Under the pieces are notes generated by a model. The model was not told where the DNA came from. It saw only the letters and a list, made by a program, of their open reading frames with translations, and did no database searches. From NCBI GenBank assembly GCA_046349395.1, contig JAXMCK010000007.1, forward strand, positions 186,001-250,000: a stretch of DNA of 64,000 nucleotides, in the 5' to 3' direction. This DNA comes from JAXMCK01 sp046349395 (GTDB taxonomy: Bacteria; Pseudomonadota; Alphaproteobacteria; Geminicoccales; Geminicoccaceae). Positions within the stretch are counted from its first letter, which is position 1. Every line of letters begins with the position of its first letter. Of this stretch, positions 52,081 through 60,749 are shown in pieces. The position numbers and the translations under genes are program-made.

Positions 52081-53073
52081 ATGGCGACGATGCGCGCGAT
52101 GCTGCTGGACCGCCCGGGCCTCCCGCTTCGCCCAGCCGACCTGCCGCTGCCCTCGCCCGGGGCGGGCCAGATCCTGCTCCGGGTCGCCGCCTGCGGGGTG
52201 TGCCGGACCGACCTGCACCTAGTCGACGGAGAGCTTCCCCACCCGAAGCTGCCGATCGTCCCCGGCCACGAGATCGTCGGCCGCGTGGTCGCCAAAGGTT
52301 CGGGTGTCACAGGCTTCGAGCCCGGCCAACGGATCGGCGTGCCCTGGCTCGGCCACACGTGCGGTCGCTGCCCCTACTGCTTCTCCGGTGCCGAGAACCT
52401 GTGCGACGTCCCGGGCTTCACCGGCTACACGATCGATGGTGGCTACGCCGACCACGCCCTGGCCGACGCCGCCTACTGCTTCGCCCTGCCCGACGGCTAC
52501 GGCGACGCCGAGGCGGCCCCGCTGCTCTGCGCGGGACTCATCGGCTACCGCTCGCTGCGCATGGCCGGCGACGCGCGCCGCCTCGGCCTCTACGGCTTCG
52601 GTGCCGCCGCCCACTAGGTGGCCCAGGTCGCCCGCCACGAGGGCCGCGCGGTCTACGCCTTCACCCGCAAAGGCGACACGGCGGCCCAGGCCTTCGCCAC
52701 CAGCCTCGGTGTCGTCTGGGCCGGCGGCTCCGACGAGCGCCCGCCCGACGAGCTTGACGCCGCGATCCTCTTCGCCCCCGTCGGCGCCCTCGTCCCGGCC
52801 GCCCTCGCCGCCGTCCGCAAGGGCGGGACCGTCGTCTGCGGCGGCATCCACATGAGCGACATCCCGAGCTTCCCCTACCGCCTCCTCTGGGAGGAGCGGG
52901 TCGTGCGCTCGGTGGCCAACCTGACGCGGCGCGACGCGACCGAGTTCCTGGCCCTCGCCGCCCGCGTGCCGATCCGCACCGACATCGTCACCTACCCGTT
53001 GGCCGAGGCCAATGCCGCCCTGGCGGATCTCAGGGAAGGCCGCCTGCAGGGTGCTGCGGTACTGCTGCCCTGA
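52081..53073 (+). pseudogene. Zinc-dependent alcohol dehydrogenase interrupted by one in-frame amber codon
   Basis: The frame continues without shift from ATG 52081 to TGA at 53073, except for a TAG at 52615-52617 (after 178 codons). Before it: catalytic zinc Cys in CGVCRTDLH, GHE in VPGHEIVG, structural-zinc cysteines in GHTCGRCPYCFSGAENLC, and a Rossmann loop GLYGFGAAAH. After it: VAQVARHEG and the rest of the nucleotide-binding fold, ending GRLQGAAVLLP. The stop therefore cuts the protein inside the NAD-binding domain. All other residues look intact, so the change is recent, or a sequencing error. The Zn-ADH family reaction would be alcohol/aldehyde interconversion. Confidence 0.85.
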
Positions 53074-53088
53074 CCTCGCCCCTCGTCT

Positions 53089-55080
53089 ATGGCCGCCCGC
53101 CCCACTATCGTCCGCCGACCCGCACCCAGCGGGCGCAAGGAGAGACCGATAGCCCGGGTCGAGCGGCGTCTTGCTGCGATCCTCGCCGCCGACATCGTCG
53201 GCTACTCCCGCCTCATGGAGCAGGACGAGGCGGGGACGCTGGAGTCGATGCATCGGCTCCGCGAGAAGGTGATCGATCCGGCGATCGCCGAGCATCGCGG
53301 GCGCATCGTCAAGCTCATCGGCGACGGCATCCTGGTCGAGTTCGCCTCGGTCGTGGACGCGGTCGCCTGTGCCGTGGCGATCCAGGTCGGCGTGGCCGAG
53401 CACGAGACCGACCAGCCGGCCGGGCGCGGCATCGTCTTCCGCATCGGCGTCAATCTCGGCGACGTCGTCGTCCAGGGCGATGATCTCCTCGGCGACGGGG
53501 TGAACGTCGCCGCCCGCCTGGAGCAGCGCTGCGAGCCCGGCGGGGTGCTCATCTCCGGCACCGCCTACGACCAGCTGCAGGGCAAGCTCGGCCTGCCCGT
53601 GGAGTTCACGGGCGAGCAGCGGGTCAAGAACATCTCGCGTCCGGTGCGCACTTATCGCATCCGCCTCGCCGGCACCTCTCCCGCACGCCGGAGATGGCAT
53701 CTCGACCGCCGTGCGGTCGCCGTCGCCCTGGCTCTCCTCCTGGTGGCCGCCACGACCGGCGGTGCCGTCTGGTGGTGGCGGAAGGCGCCGCGTTCAGGAG
53801 GTGCTGACCCGCTCACCGTCGCCGTGCTGCCCTTCGCCGACCGGTCGCCCGACCGCCGTCTGGGCCGTATGGGCGACGAGATCGCGAGCGATCTCATCGA
53901 CAAGCTCTCGATCTTCCGCTTCGCCTCCACCCTCGCCGGCAGTGCGACCTTTCCCTATGGGGACCGTCCGGACGCGGCGAAGGCGCTGAGCCGCGACTTC
54001 GGTGCGGACTATGTCGTCGAGGGTGCGCTCTCGACCGGGGCCGGCCGCTCCCGCCTCGACGTGCACGCGGTCGACGCCCGTAGCGGCGAGCAGATCTGGA
54101 ACGACCATTACGAGCAGGCGCAGGGCGAGCTCACGATCGATGACAACGTCACCGGCAGGATCGCGAGCTCCCTCATGGCGAGCGGCATCCAGCGCGAGAT
54201 CCGCAAGCAGGCGCTGCGCAAACCGGTCACCGCGCTGAACGCGCACGAGCTGGCCCTGCTCGGCCAGGACCAGCTGAGCCAGCGGACCAAGGCCGCCAAC
54301 GCCAAGGGGCTGGAGCTGATCCAGCGCGCGATCGAGATCGATCCGGGCTTCAGTGCTGCCTGGATGTGGCGTGCCCAGCTCTACAACCAGCAGGTCGACG
54401 AGGGCATGGCCCCGGTCACGGAGGCGATGCAGCACTGGCGCGAAGCGGCCGAGACCGCCGTCTCGCTCGACCCGAGCTACGCCTATGCGCATCTTATGCT
54501 GGGTGCCTGGGCCGCCTATTCCGGGCGCTGGGACCTCGCCTCCGCCGAGTTCGACCGCGTCCTCCAGCTGGCCCCCGACAGTGCCACCGTCCTGCGCGAC
54601 GTGGGCTGGCAGCTGCCCTGGCTCGGCCAGACCCGGCGCGCCGTCGCCCTCGTCGCCCAGGCCGGTCAGCTCGACCCGGACCTCTTCCTGGGTGCCGTCC
54701 GGGCGCAGACCGGCTTCTTCGACCATCGCTTCGCCGACACGGTCCAGATCGTCGACGACATGGAGAACCCCGACCGCTGGAGCCTGCTCATCGGCACCCT
54801 GGGCCAGGCCCAGCTCGGCGATGCCGAGGTCACCACCGAATGGCGGGCGAGATTCCTCCAGCGCTGGCCCGACTACTCCTTCGAGCTCGCCCTCTCCCAG
54901 GGCGGCGCCTTCGCCCCCGCGGCCACGGCCGAGAAGGCCCTCTGGCTCGACAGCTTGCAGAAGGCCGGCCTCCCGCTCTGCGCCACCGCCCAGCAACTCG
55001 GCACCCGCGGCATCGCCCGCCTGCCGGAATGCGATGCGGAGCGCGCCAAGGCGACCGCCGCCCCGGCCACGGCCGGCTAG
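53089..55080 (+). CDS. Class III adenylate/guanylate cyclase with TolB-like and TPR regions (first of two)
   Basis: The 663-residue protein has an N-terminal cyclase homology domain (about 25-190) with metal aspartates D35 (AADIVGYS) and D79 (KLIGDG), and transition-state Asn/Arg at N139 and R143 (VNVAARLEQ). K75 and the Asp in GDDLLGDG suit adenine. A single membrane helix (about 210-230) follows. The rest should be on the other side: a TolB-N-like segment (VAVLPFADRS, about 255-370) and TPR-like helices (about 390-600). It ends with RLPECDAERAKA, shared with its neighbour. By family it makes cAMP in response to a signal sensed by the C-terminal part. Confidence 0.88.
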   Translation: MAARPTIVRRPAPSGRKERPIARVERRLAAILAADIVGYSRLMEQDEAGTLESMHRLREKVIDPAIAEHRGRIVKLIGDGILVEFASVVDAVACAVAIQVGVAEHETDQPAGRGIVFRIGVNLGDVVVQGDDLLGDGVNVAARLEQRCEPGGVLISGTAYDQLQGKLGLPVEFTGEQRVKNISRPVRTYRIRLAGTSPARRRWHLDRRAVAVALALLLVAATTGGAVWWWRKAPRSGGADPLTVAVLPFADRSPDRRLGRMGDEIASDLIDKLSIFRFASTLAGSATFPYGDRPDAAKALSRDFGADYVVEGALSTGAGRSRLDVHAVDARSGEQIWNDHYEQAQGELTIDDNVTGRIASSLMASGIQREIRKQALRKPVTALNAHELALLGQDQLSQRTKAANAKGLELIQRAIEIDPGFSAAWMWRAQLYNQQVDEGMAPVTEAMQHWREAAETAVSLDPSYAYAHLMLGAWAAYSGRWDLASAEFDRVLQLAPDSATVLRDVGWQLPWLGQTRRAVALVAQAGQLDPDLFLGAVRAQTGFFDHRFADTVQIVDDMENPDRWSLLIGTLGQAQLGDAEVTTEWRARFLQRWPDYSFELALSQGGAFAPAATAEKALWLDSLQKAGLPLCATAQQLGTRGIARLPECDAERAKATAAPATAG

Positions 55081-55194
55081 CTATGCGTCCATGCCCAGAG
55101 CCGAGGCGGGCGGAGCACACGTGCCGTAAGGGCGAAGGTATGGTAGGACCGGTACGATAGCACGCCGCATGGACGCGGCGCGCTTGGACGAACC

Positions 55195-57129
55195 ATGACC
55201 GCGCCTCGGCCGGAACGCCGCCTCGTCGCCATCCTGGCAGCCGACATCGTCGGCTACTCGCGGCTGGTCGAACGTGACGAGGGCGGAACGTTGGCGGCGA
55301 TTCGCGACCTGCGGGCCCGGATCCTCGACCCGCTGCTGGCGGAACATCAGGGCCGCATCGTCAAGCTTATGGGCGACGGTGCGATCGTCGAGTTCGGGTC
55401 GGTCGTCGACGCGGTCGCCTATGCCGTGGCGGTGCAGAAGGCCGTGGCCGCCGACCAGACGAGGTTGCCGTCCGACCGGCGCCTCGTTTTCCGCATAGGC
55501 GTCAATCTCGGCGACGTGGTGGTCGACGGCGACGACCTTCTCGGCGATGGCGTCAACGTCGCCGCCCGGCTGGAACAGCTGTGCGAGCCGGGTGGCGTCC
55601 TGGTCTCGGGCACGGCTTTCGACCAGCTTCAGGGTAAGCTCGGCCTGCCGCTCGACTACACGGGCGAGCAGCGGGTCAAGAACATCAGCCGGCCAGTGCG
55701 GTCCTACCGCGTGCGGCTGGACGGAAAGGCGGCACGTCGACCAGTCGTGCACGTGCCTCGCCGTGCCCTGGCCGCTCTCGTGGCGTTGGTCCTGGTGGTG
55801 ACCGGTCTTGTCGCTTGGCGGCTGTGGCCACCGTCGTCCGGGGTGTCGAGCCGTCCCGTGGTCGCCGTCATGCCCTTCGCAGTTCCGGCGGGCTCGGATC
55901 CCCGACTGATCGAGCTCGCGGACAGTCTCGCCATCGGGATCATGGACGAGCTGTCGATCTCACGGATCTACGTCGTCATGGGTCGGAGTGCGAGCTTCGC
56001 TTATCGCGACACTCCCAATCCGGCGCAGGCATTGGGCAAGGAGCAGGGCGCCACTTTCGTCGTCGAGGGGGCCCTGCAGCAGAGCGGCCAATCTCTGCGG
56101 GCGTCCGCGCAGCTGGTTGATGCCTTGACCGGCGAGCAGCTGTGGTCCGAGCGATTCGACCGCCCGGCCGCCGACTGGGATGTGGTGAGGGACGAGTTGG
56201 GTGCCAGGATCGGCAACGCCGTGAATGCCAGTGCCATCCGCCCGGCCATTCGCGACCGCGCGATGCGGCGCCCCGTCCAGGACCTCGCGGCCTATGAATT
56301 GGCCCTGCTGGCCGGCGATCGGCTCGAAGACTACTCGAAGGAGGCAAACGCGAAGGGTCTGGAGTTGACCGACCTGGCGCTACAGCGCGATCCCCGTTCG
56401 AGTGCCGCACTCGTCTATCGGGCGTGGCTGCTCCAGCAGCAGATCGAAGAGGGTTACGGTTCTCCGCCCGAAGCCCTCCGGCTATGGGGCGAGACGGTAC
56501 GTGCGCTTTCTGACCTCGATCCCAACTACGCCTGGGGCCGGCTCTTCCTAGCTTCCTGGGGGGCCCATGCCAATCGTAGCCATGCGGAGGTGCTGGCCGA
56601 GCTCGACCGTGCGGTTGAGCTGGCGCCGAACAATCCCGGTCTCCTGTCCGAGGTGGCGGAGCTGTTGCCATGGCAGGGTCAAACCGAACGCGCGCGCCAG
56701 CTCCTGGATCGCGCGGGACAACTCGACCCCGAGTTGCGCTTCAACTGGCGATACTACATCGTTGACTTTTTCGATGAGCAGTTCCGCGACGCAGTCGACG
56801 TGATTGACGGCCTCACGACGACAGGCCGCTGGGAACATGTCTTCGCGACGCTGGCCGAAGCCCAGCTCGGTGATGCCGAAGCTTCGAGCATCTGGCGCAA
56901 GCGTCTTGCGGAGAGCTGGCCAGACTATTCATGGGAGTTGGCCGCTTCGCAGGCAGGTGACTTCGCTCCGTCGGCGCAGGCCGGGCGCACGCTTTGGCGG
57001 CAGGCCCACCATAGGGCTAGCCTAGCCCTTTGCGCGTCGCCGCAGGACGTGGTGCGACTCGCCATCAGACGACTGCCGGAATGTGATGCCGAGCGCGCGA
57101 AAGCGACTCCCGCATCGGCGAGCGGCTGA
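55195..57129 (+). CDS. Class III adenylate/guanylate cyclase with TolB-like and TPR regions (second of two)
   Basis: The 644-residue paralogue of the preceding gene has the same order: cyclase domain with D17, D61, N121 and R125; membrane helix (about 180-200); TolB-like region (VVAVMPFAVPAG); TPR-like helices; and the same RLPECDAERAKAT tail. The cyclase halves are much more alike than the C-terminal halves, so the pair likely duplicated locally and the sensor parts diverged. An ATG start 114 bp behind the first gene gives the usual MTAPRPERRLVAILAADIVGYSR opening. The next gene downstream (81-bp gap) is the CbiX chelatase, but a common function is not shown. Confidence 0.88.
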   Translation: MTAPRPERRLVAILAADIVGYSRLVERDEGGTLAAIRDLRARILDPLLAEHQGRIVKLMGDGAIVEFGSVVDAVAYAVAVQKAVAADQTRLPSDRRLVFRIGVNLGDVVVDGDDLLGDGVNVAARLEQLCEPGGVLVSGTAFDQLQGKLGLPLDYTGEQRVKNISRPVRSYRVRLDGKAARRPVVHVPRRALAALVALVLVVTGLVAWRLWPPSSGVSSRPVVAVMPFAVPAGSDPRLIELADSLAIGIMDELSISRIYVVMGRSASFAYRDTPNPAQALGKEQGATFVVEGALQQSGQSLRASAQLVDALTGEQLWSERFDRPAADWDVVRDELGARIGNAVNASAIRPAIRDRAMRRPVQDLAAYELALLAGDRLEDYSKEANAKGLELTDLALQRDPRSSAALVYRAWLLQQQIEEGYGSPPEALRLWGETVRALSDLDPNYAWGRLFLASWGAHANRSHAEVLAELDRAVELAPNNPGLLSEVAELLPWQGQTERARQLLDRAGQLDPELRFNWRYYIVDFFDEQFRDAVDVIDGLTTTGRWEHVFATLAEAQLGDAEASSIWRKRLAESWPDYSWELAASQAGDFAPSAQAGRTLWRQAHHRASLALCASPQDVVRLAIRRLPECDAERAKATPASASG

Positions 57130-57209
57130 CGAGCACGCCGCAGCGCAGCATGTTGCCGGTTCCGCCGGCCCGCTGGTAAGCAGGCGCCGCAGTCGGAAAG
57201 GGGCTCTCC

Positions 57210-58205
57210 ATGATTCGCACGGGCGTGATGATCTGCGGGCACGGCAGCCGGGACACCGACGCCTGCGAGGAGTTCCGCGTCCTCACCGATCGGATCGCCG
57301 CGGCCATGCCCGAGACGCCGGTCGAGATGGGCTATCTGGAGTTCGCCCGGCCGATCATCCGCGAGGGCCTCGATTCGCTGCGGGCCAAGGGTGTCAACCG
57401 CGTGCTGGCGGTACCCGGCATGCTGTTCGCCGCCGGCCACGTGAAGAACGACGTGCCCTCGGTGCTCAACACCTACGCCGCCGAGAACGGCATCGACATC
57501 GAGATGGGCCGCGATCTCGGCATCGATCCGCGCCTGCTCCAGGCCTCGCGCGACCGGATCGAGGAAGCGCTCGCCGGCCTGCACGAGGTGCCGAAGTCCG
57601 ACACCCTGCTGCTCGTCATCGGCCGCGGCACCTCGGACAGCGACGCCAACGGCAACGTCGCCAAGGTCGCCCGCATGCTGTGGGAGGGCATGGGTTTCGG
57701 CCATGCCGAGATCGGGTTCTCCGGCGTCGCCCACCCCCGCACCGAGGTGGCCCTGGAGCGCGCGACACGGCTCGGCTACCGCCGCATCGTCGTCTTCCCC
57801 TACTTCCTCTTCACGGGCGTGCTGGTGCGTCGGATCTATGAGGCGGCCGATGCCGTCGCCGCGCGTCATCCGCAGATCGAGATCGTGAAAGCACCCTACC
57901 TCAACGACCATCCGCTGGTGGTGGAGACCTTCCTCGACCGGATCGCCGGCATCGAGACAGGTGACACCGACATGAACTGCGGCGCGTGCAAGTACCGGGT
58001 CCAGGTGATCGGCTTCGAGCGCGACCTCGGTGCCCCGCAGGAGAGCCACCACCACCATGTCGAGGGCATCGGCACCGACGGCCACCATCATCACCACCAC
58101 GGGCACGGCCATCACCATCACGGCCATGGCCACGACCACCCGCACGATCACGATCACGACCACGAGCACGCCCACGACCCGGCGCTGGTGCGCGCGGCGG
58201 AGTAG
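57210..58205 (+). CDS. cbiX: Long CbiX-type sirohydrochlorin chelatase with MxCxxC motif and His-rich tail
   Basis: The 331-residue protein has two CbiX/CbiK-like halves. The first carries the active-site histidines H11 (CGHGSRDTD) and H77 (LFAAGHVKND); the second has IGRGTSDSDANGN instead. M255-N-C257-G-A-C260 matches the MxCxxC iron-sulfur motif known from B. megaterium CbiX. From about residue 278 a tail contains 24 histidines in about 45 residues, interspersed with Gly and Asp. It should insert cobalt into sirohydrochlorin, or sequester and deliver metal; nickel or iron is possible. It opens the cob operon: cobH starts 2 bp later. Confidence 0.93.
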   Translation: MIRTGVMICGHGSRDTDACEEFRVLTDRIAAAMPETPVEMGYLEFARPIIREGLDSLRAKGVNRVLAVPGMLFAAGHVKNDVPSVLNTYAAENGIDIEMGRDLGIDPRLLQASRDRIEEALAGLHEVPKSDTLLLVIGRGTSDSDANGNVAKVARMLWEGMGFGHAEIGFSGVAHPRTEVALERATRLGYRRIVVFPYFLFTGVLVRRIYEAADAVAARHPQIEIVKAPYLNDHPLVVETFLDRIAGIETGDTDMNCGACKYRVQVIGFERDLGAPQESHHHHVEGIGTDGHHHHHHGHGHHHHGHGHDHPHDHDHDHEHAHDPALVRAAE

Positions 58206-58207
58206 GC

Positions 58208-58846
58208 TTGCTGGGGGAGAGCTTCGCCTATCTGCGTGATCCGGCGGCGATCTACGCCCGCTCCTTCGAGCTGATCCGGGCCGAGACGCCGCTCGGCCAC
58301 CTGCCGCCGTCCCTGCATCCGCTGGCGATCCGTCTCGTCCACGCCTGCGGCATGCCCGAGATCGCGGCCGACCTCGTCTGGCAGGGCGACGTCGCCGCCG
58401 CCTGCCGCACGGCACTCGCCGAGGGCGCCCCGATCCTGTGCGACTCCCGCATGGTCGAAGCCGGCATCATGGCGGACCGCCTGCCCTCCGGCAGTCGTAC
58501 GCTCGTCACCCTCGCCGACCCGCGCGTCCCCGAGCTCGCCGCGAGGCTCGAAACCACCCGCTCCGCCGCCGCGGTCGAGCTTTGGCGCGAGCATCTCCAA
58601 GGTGCCGTCGTCGCCATCGGCAATGCGCCGACGGCCCTGTTCCACCTCCTCGAACGCCTCGCCGTCTGGCCGGAACGCCCGGCGGCGATCCTGGCCTTCC
58701 CCGTCGGCTTCGTCGGTGCCGCCGAGAGCAAGGCAGCGCTCGCCGAAACCGACCTCGACGTGCCCTTCGTCACCCTGCTCGGCCGCTGCGGCGGCAGCGC
58801 CATGGCCGCCGCTGCCGTCAACGCCTGCCTGCTGCCGGAATTGTGA
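58208..58846 (+). CDS. cobH: Precorrin-8X methylmutase
   Basis: The 212-residue enzyme moves the C-11 methyl to C-12, giving hydrogenobyrinic acid (cobyrinic acid for CbiC). The start is TTG at 58208 with GGAG upstream; it gives a normal-length protein. Signatures are RDPAAIYARSFELIRAE, LVHACGMPEIAADLVW (active-site His), GAPILCDSRMVEAGI and VGFVGAAESKAAL. Its stop overlaps the cobL start (GTGA). Confidence 0.95.
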   Translation: MLGESFAYLRDPAAIYARSFELIRAETPLGHLPPSLHPLAIRLVHACGMPEIAADLVWQGDVAAACRTALAEGAPILCDSRMVEAGIMADRLPSGSRTLVTLADPRVPELAARLETTRSAAAVELWREHLQGAVVAIGNAPTALFHLLERLAVWPERPAAILAFPVGFVGAAESKAALAETDLDVPFVTLLGRCGGSAMAAAAVNACLLPEL

Positions 58847-60066
58847 CGGCATCCTGGCTCACCGTCGTCGGCATCGGCGCCGATGGCTTGCCGAGCCTGG
58901 GCGCCCGCGCGCGGTCCGCTCTCGACGCGGCCGAGGTGATCGTCGGTGGCGCGCGGCACCTCGCCATGGTGGAGGGCCTCGGCAAGCCCACCCTCGCCTG
59001 GCGCTCGCCGCTGACCGACACGCTGCCGGAGATCCTCGCCCACCGGCCGAAGCCGGTCGCCGTTCTGGCAACCGGCGACCCCCTGTGGTACGGCATCGCC
59101 CGCCTGCTTCTTCGACATCTGCCCATGAGCGAGATCCACATCGTCCCGCATGTCGCGGCCTTCCAGGAGGCGTGCGCCCGCCTCGGCTGGCCGCTCGAAG
59201 GGACCACCCCGCTGAGCCTGCACGGCCGCTCCCCCGAGACGCTGCGCCGCCATCTGCAGCCCGGCCGCCGCCTGCTGGCCCTGACCTCGGACGGCACCGG
59301 CCCCGCAGCCATCGCCGGCATGCTCCGAGAGGTCGGCCTCGGCCGCTCGCCCATGACCGTGCTGGAGAACCTCGCTGGAGCCGACGAGCGCGCGATGAGC
59401 GCTCCTGCTGCGGACTTCCCCGCCGCTCGCTCCGCCGACCTCAACCTCGTCGCCATCGAGACCGTCGCCGACGCGGCGACGCCACTGCTCCCCCAAGTTC
59501 CGGGCCTGCCCGACGACGCCTTCGACCATGACGGCCAGCTGACCAAGGCCGAGGTCCGCGCCATCACCGTCGCCCGCCTTGTGCCGCTGCCCGGCCAGAC
59601 GCTCTGGGACGTCGGTGCGGGCGCCGGCAGCGTCGCCATCGAGTGGCTCCGCGCCACGACCGACGGCCGGGCCTACGCCATCGAGCGCGACTCGACCCGC
59701 GCCGCCCGCATCCGCGCCAACGCCGCGGCCCTCGGCACACCCGAGCTGACCCTCGTCGAGGGCACCGCCCCCGCCTGCCTCGCCAGCCTGCCCAGGCCCG
59801 ATGCCATCTTCCTAGGCGGCGGCGTCGGCGAGCCCGGCCTCCTCGAGGCCTGCTGGTCGGCCCTGGCCGCAGGCGGCCGGCTCGTCGCCAACGCCGTCAC
59901 CCTCGGCGGCGAGGCAGCGTTGCTCGCCTTCCACGGCCGTCACGGCGGCAGCCTGACCCGCCTCGCCATCAGCCGTGCGGAGCCCGTCGGCGGTGAGATC
60001 GCCTGGCGCCCCGCCCTTCCCGTCACCCAGCTCGTCCTGAGAAAGTCATGCGTCGCGGCAAGCTGA
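58843..60066 (+). CDS. cobL: Precorrin-6Y C5,15-methyltransferase (decarboxylating)
   Basis: The 407-residue fusion of CbiE and CbiT activities starts with GTG overlapping cobH. The N-terminal tetrapyrrole methyltransferase domain (about 1-200) has LTVVGIGADGLPSL and ATGDPLWYGIARLL; the C-terminal SAM domain (about 215-405) has LWDVGAGAGSVAIEWLRA and IFLGGGVGEPGLLE. It methylates C5 and C15 and decarboxylates the C12 acetate. Fusion as one gene is the rule in aerobic CobL. It overlaps cobI by 19 bp. Confidence 0.95.
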   Translation: MTASWLTVVGIGADGLPSLGARARSALDAAEVIVGGARHLAMVEGLGKPTLAWRSPLTDTLPEILAHRPKPVAVLATGDPLWYGIARLLLRHLPMSEIHIVPHVAAFQEACARLGWPLEGTTPLSLHGRSPETLRRHLQPGRRLLALTSDGTGPAAIAGMLREVGLGRSPMTVLENLAGADERAMSAPAADFPAARSADLNLVAIETVADAATPLLPQVPGLPDDAFDHDGQLTKAEVRAITVARLVPLPGQTLWDVGAGAGSVAIEWLRATTDGRAYAIERDSTRAARIRANAAALGTPELTLVEGTAPACLASLPRPDAIFLGGGVGEPGLLEACWSALAAGGRLVANAVTLGGEAALLAFHGRHGGSLTRLAISRAEPVGGEIAWRPALPVTQLVLRKSCVAAS

Positions 60067-60749
60067 TCGGCCTGGGCGTCGGCCCGGGCGACCCCGACCT
60101 CCTCACCCTGCGCGCCGCCCGCCTGATCGCCGCGGCGCCGGCCATCGCCTTCATCGCGGCTGCCGGCCGCGCCAGCCGGGCGCGCGAGATCGCGTCCGGA
60201 CATATCGGCCCGACGACCCGCGAGCTGATCGCTGTCATGCCGATGACGGCCGATCCCGAGCAGACCGGCCGTGCCTATTCGCAGCTCGTCACCGGCATCA
60301 TCGGCGAGCTCGGCCAGGGCAACGACGTCGTCTTCCTCTGCGAGGGCGACCCGCTGCTCTACGGCTCCTTCGTCAATCTGCTGAGCCGCCTCGCCAACCG
60401 CTTCGAGGTCGAGGTCGTCCCCGGCATCACCTCGATCAGCGCCTCGGCCGCCGCCTCGCTCACCCCGCTCGCCATGGGCGAGGAGGCGATCGCCATCTGC
60501 CCGCTGACGATGCCGGCGAAGCGCCTGACCACCATGCTGCAGAACGCCGACCGGGCCGTGCTGCTGAAGGTCGGCCGCCACCTCGAGAAGGCGAAGGAGG
60601 CTCTCGCCGCCGCCAGGATGCTCGACGGTGCGATGCTGGTCGAGAACGCCACCCTTCCGGCCCAGCGCGTGCGCCCGCTGAAAGAAGTCGCCGAGCCGAG
60701 CGTCCCCTACTTCTCGCTCATCATCGCCGGCCGCAAGCGCCAGGGCTGA
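60048..60749 (+). CDS. cobI: Precorrin-2 C20-methyltransferase
   Basis: The 233-residue SAM methyltransferase converts precorrin-2 to precorrin-3A. Signatures are GVGPGDPDLLTLRAARLI (SAM loop near residue 10), VFLCEGDPLLYGSFVNLL and VVPGITSISASAAA. Length and order fit CobI/CbiL. It overlaps cobL by 19 bp and shares one base with the cbiG-cobJ gene (TGATG). Confidence 0.95.
   Translation: MRRGKLIGLGVGPGDPDLLTLRAARLIAAAPAIAFIAAAGRASRAREIASGHIGPTTRELIAVMPMTADPEQTGRAYSQLVTGIIGELGQGNDVVFLCEGDPLLYGSFVNLLSRLANRFEVEVVPGITSISASAAASLTPLAMGEEAIAICPLTMPAKRLTTMLQNADRAVLLKVGRHLEKAKEALAAARMLDGAMLVENATLPAQRVRPLKEVAEPSVPYFSLIIAGRKRQG

Noticed and set aside
52615..52617. Programmed readthrough or pyrrolysine at the amber codon
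   Set aside because: The position is an ordinary structural site of the Rossmann fold, not a catalytic one, and no signal or pyl gene is seen; mutation or error is simpler.
58036..58180. CAC/CAT-rich tract read as a DNA tandem repeat
   Set aside because: It encodes the His-rich CbiX tail in frame; the codons vary (CAC and CAT) as expected for a protein-level repeat.
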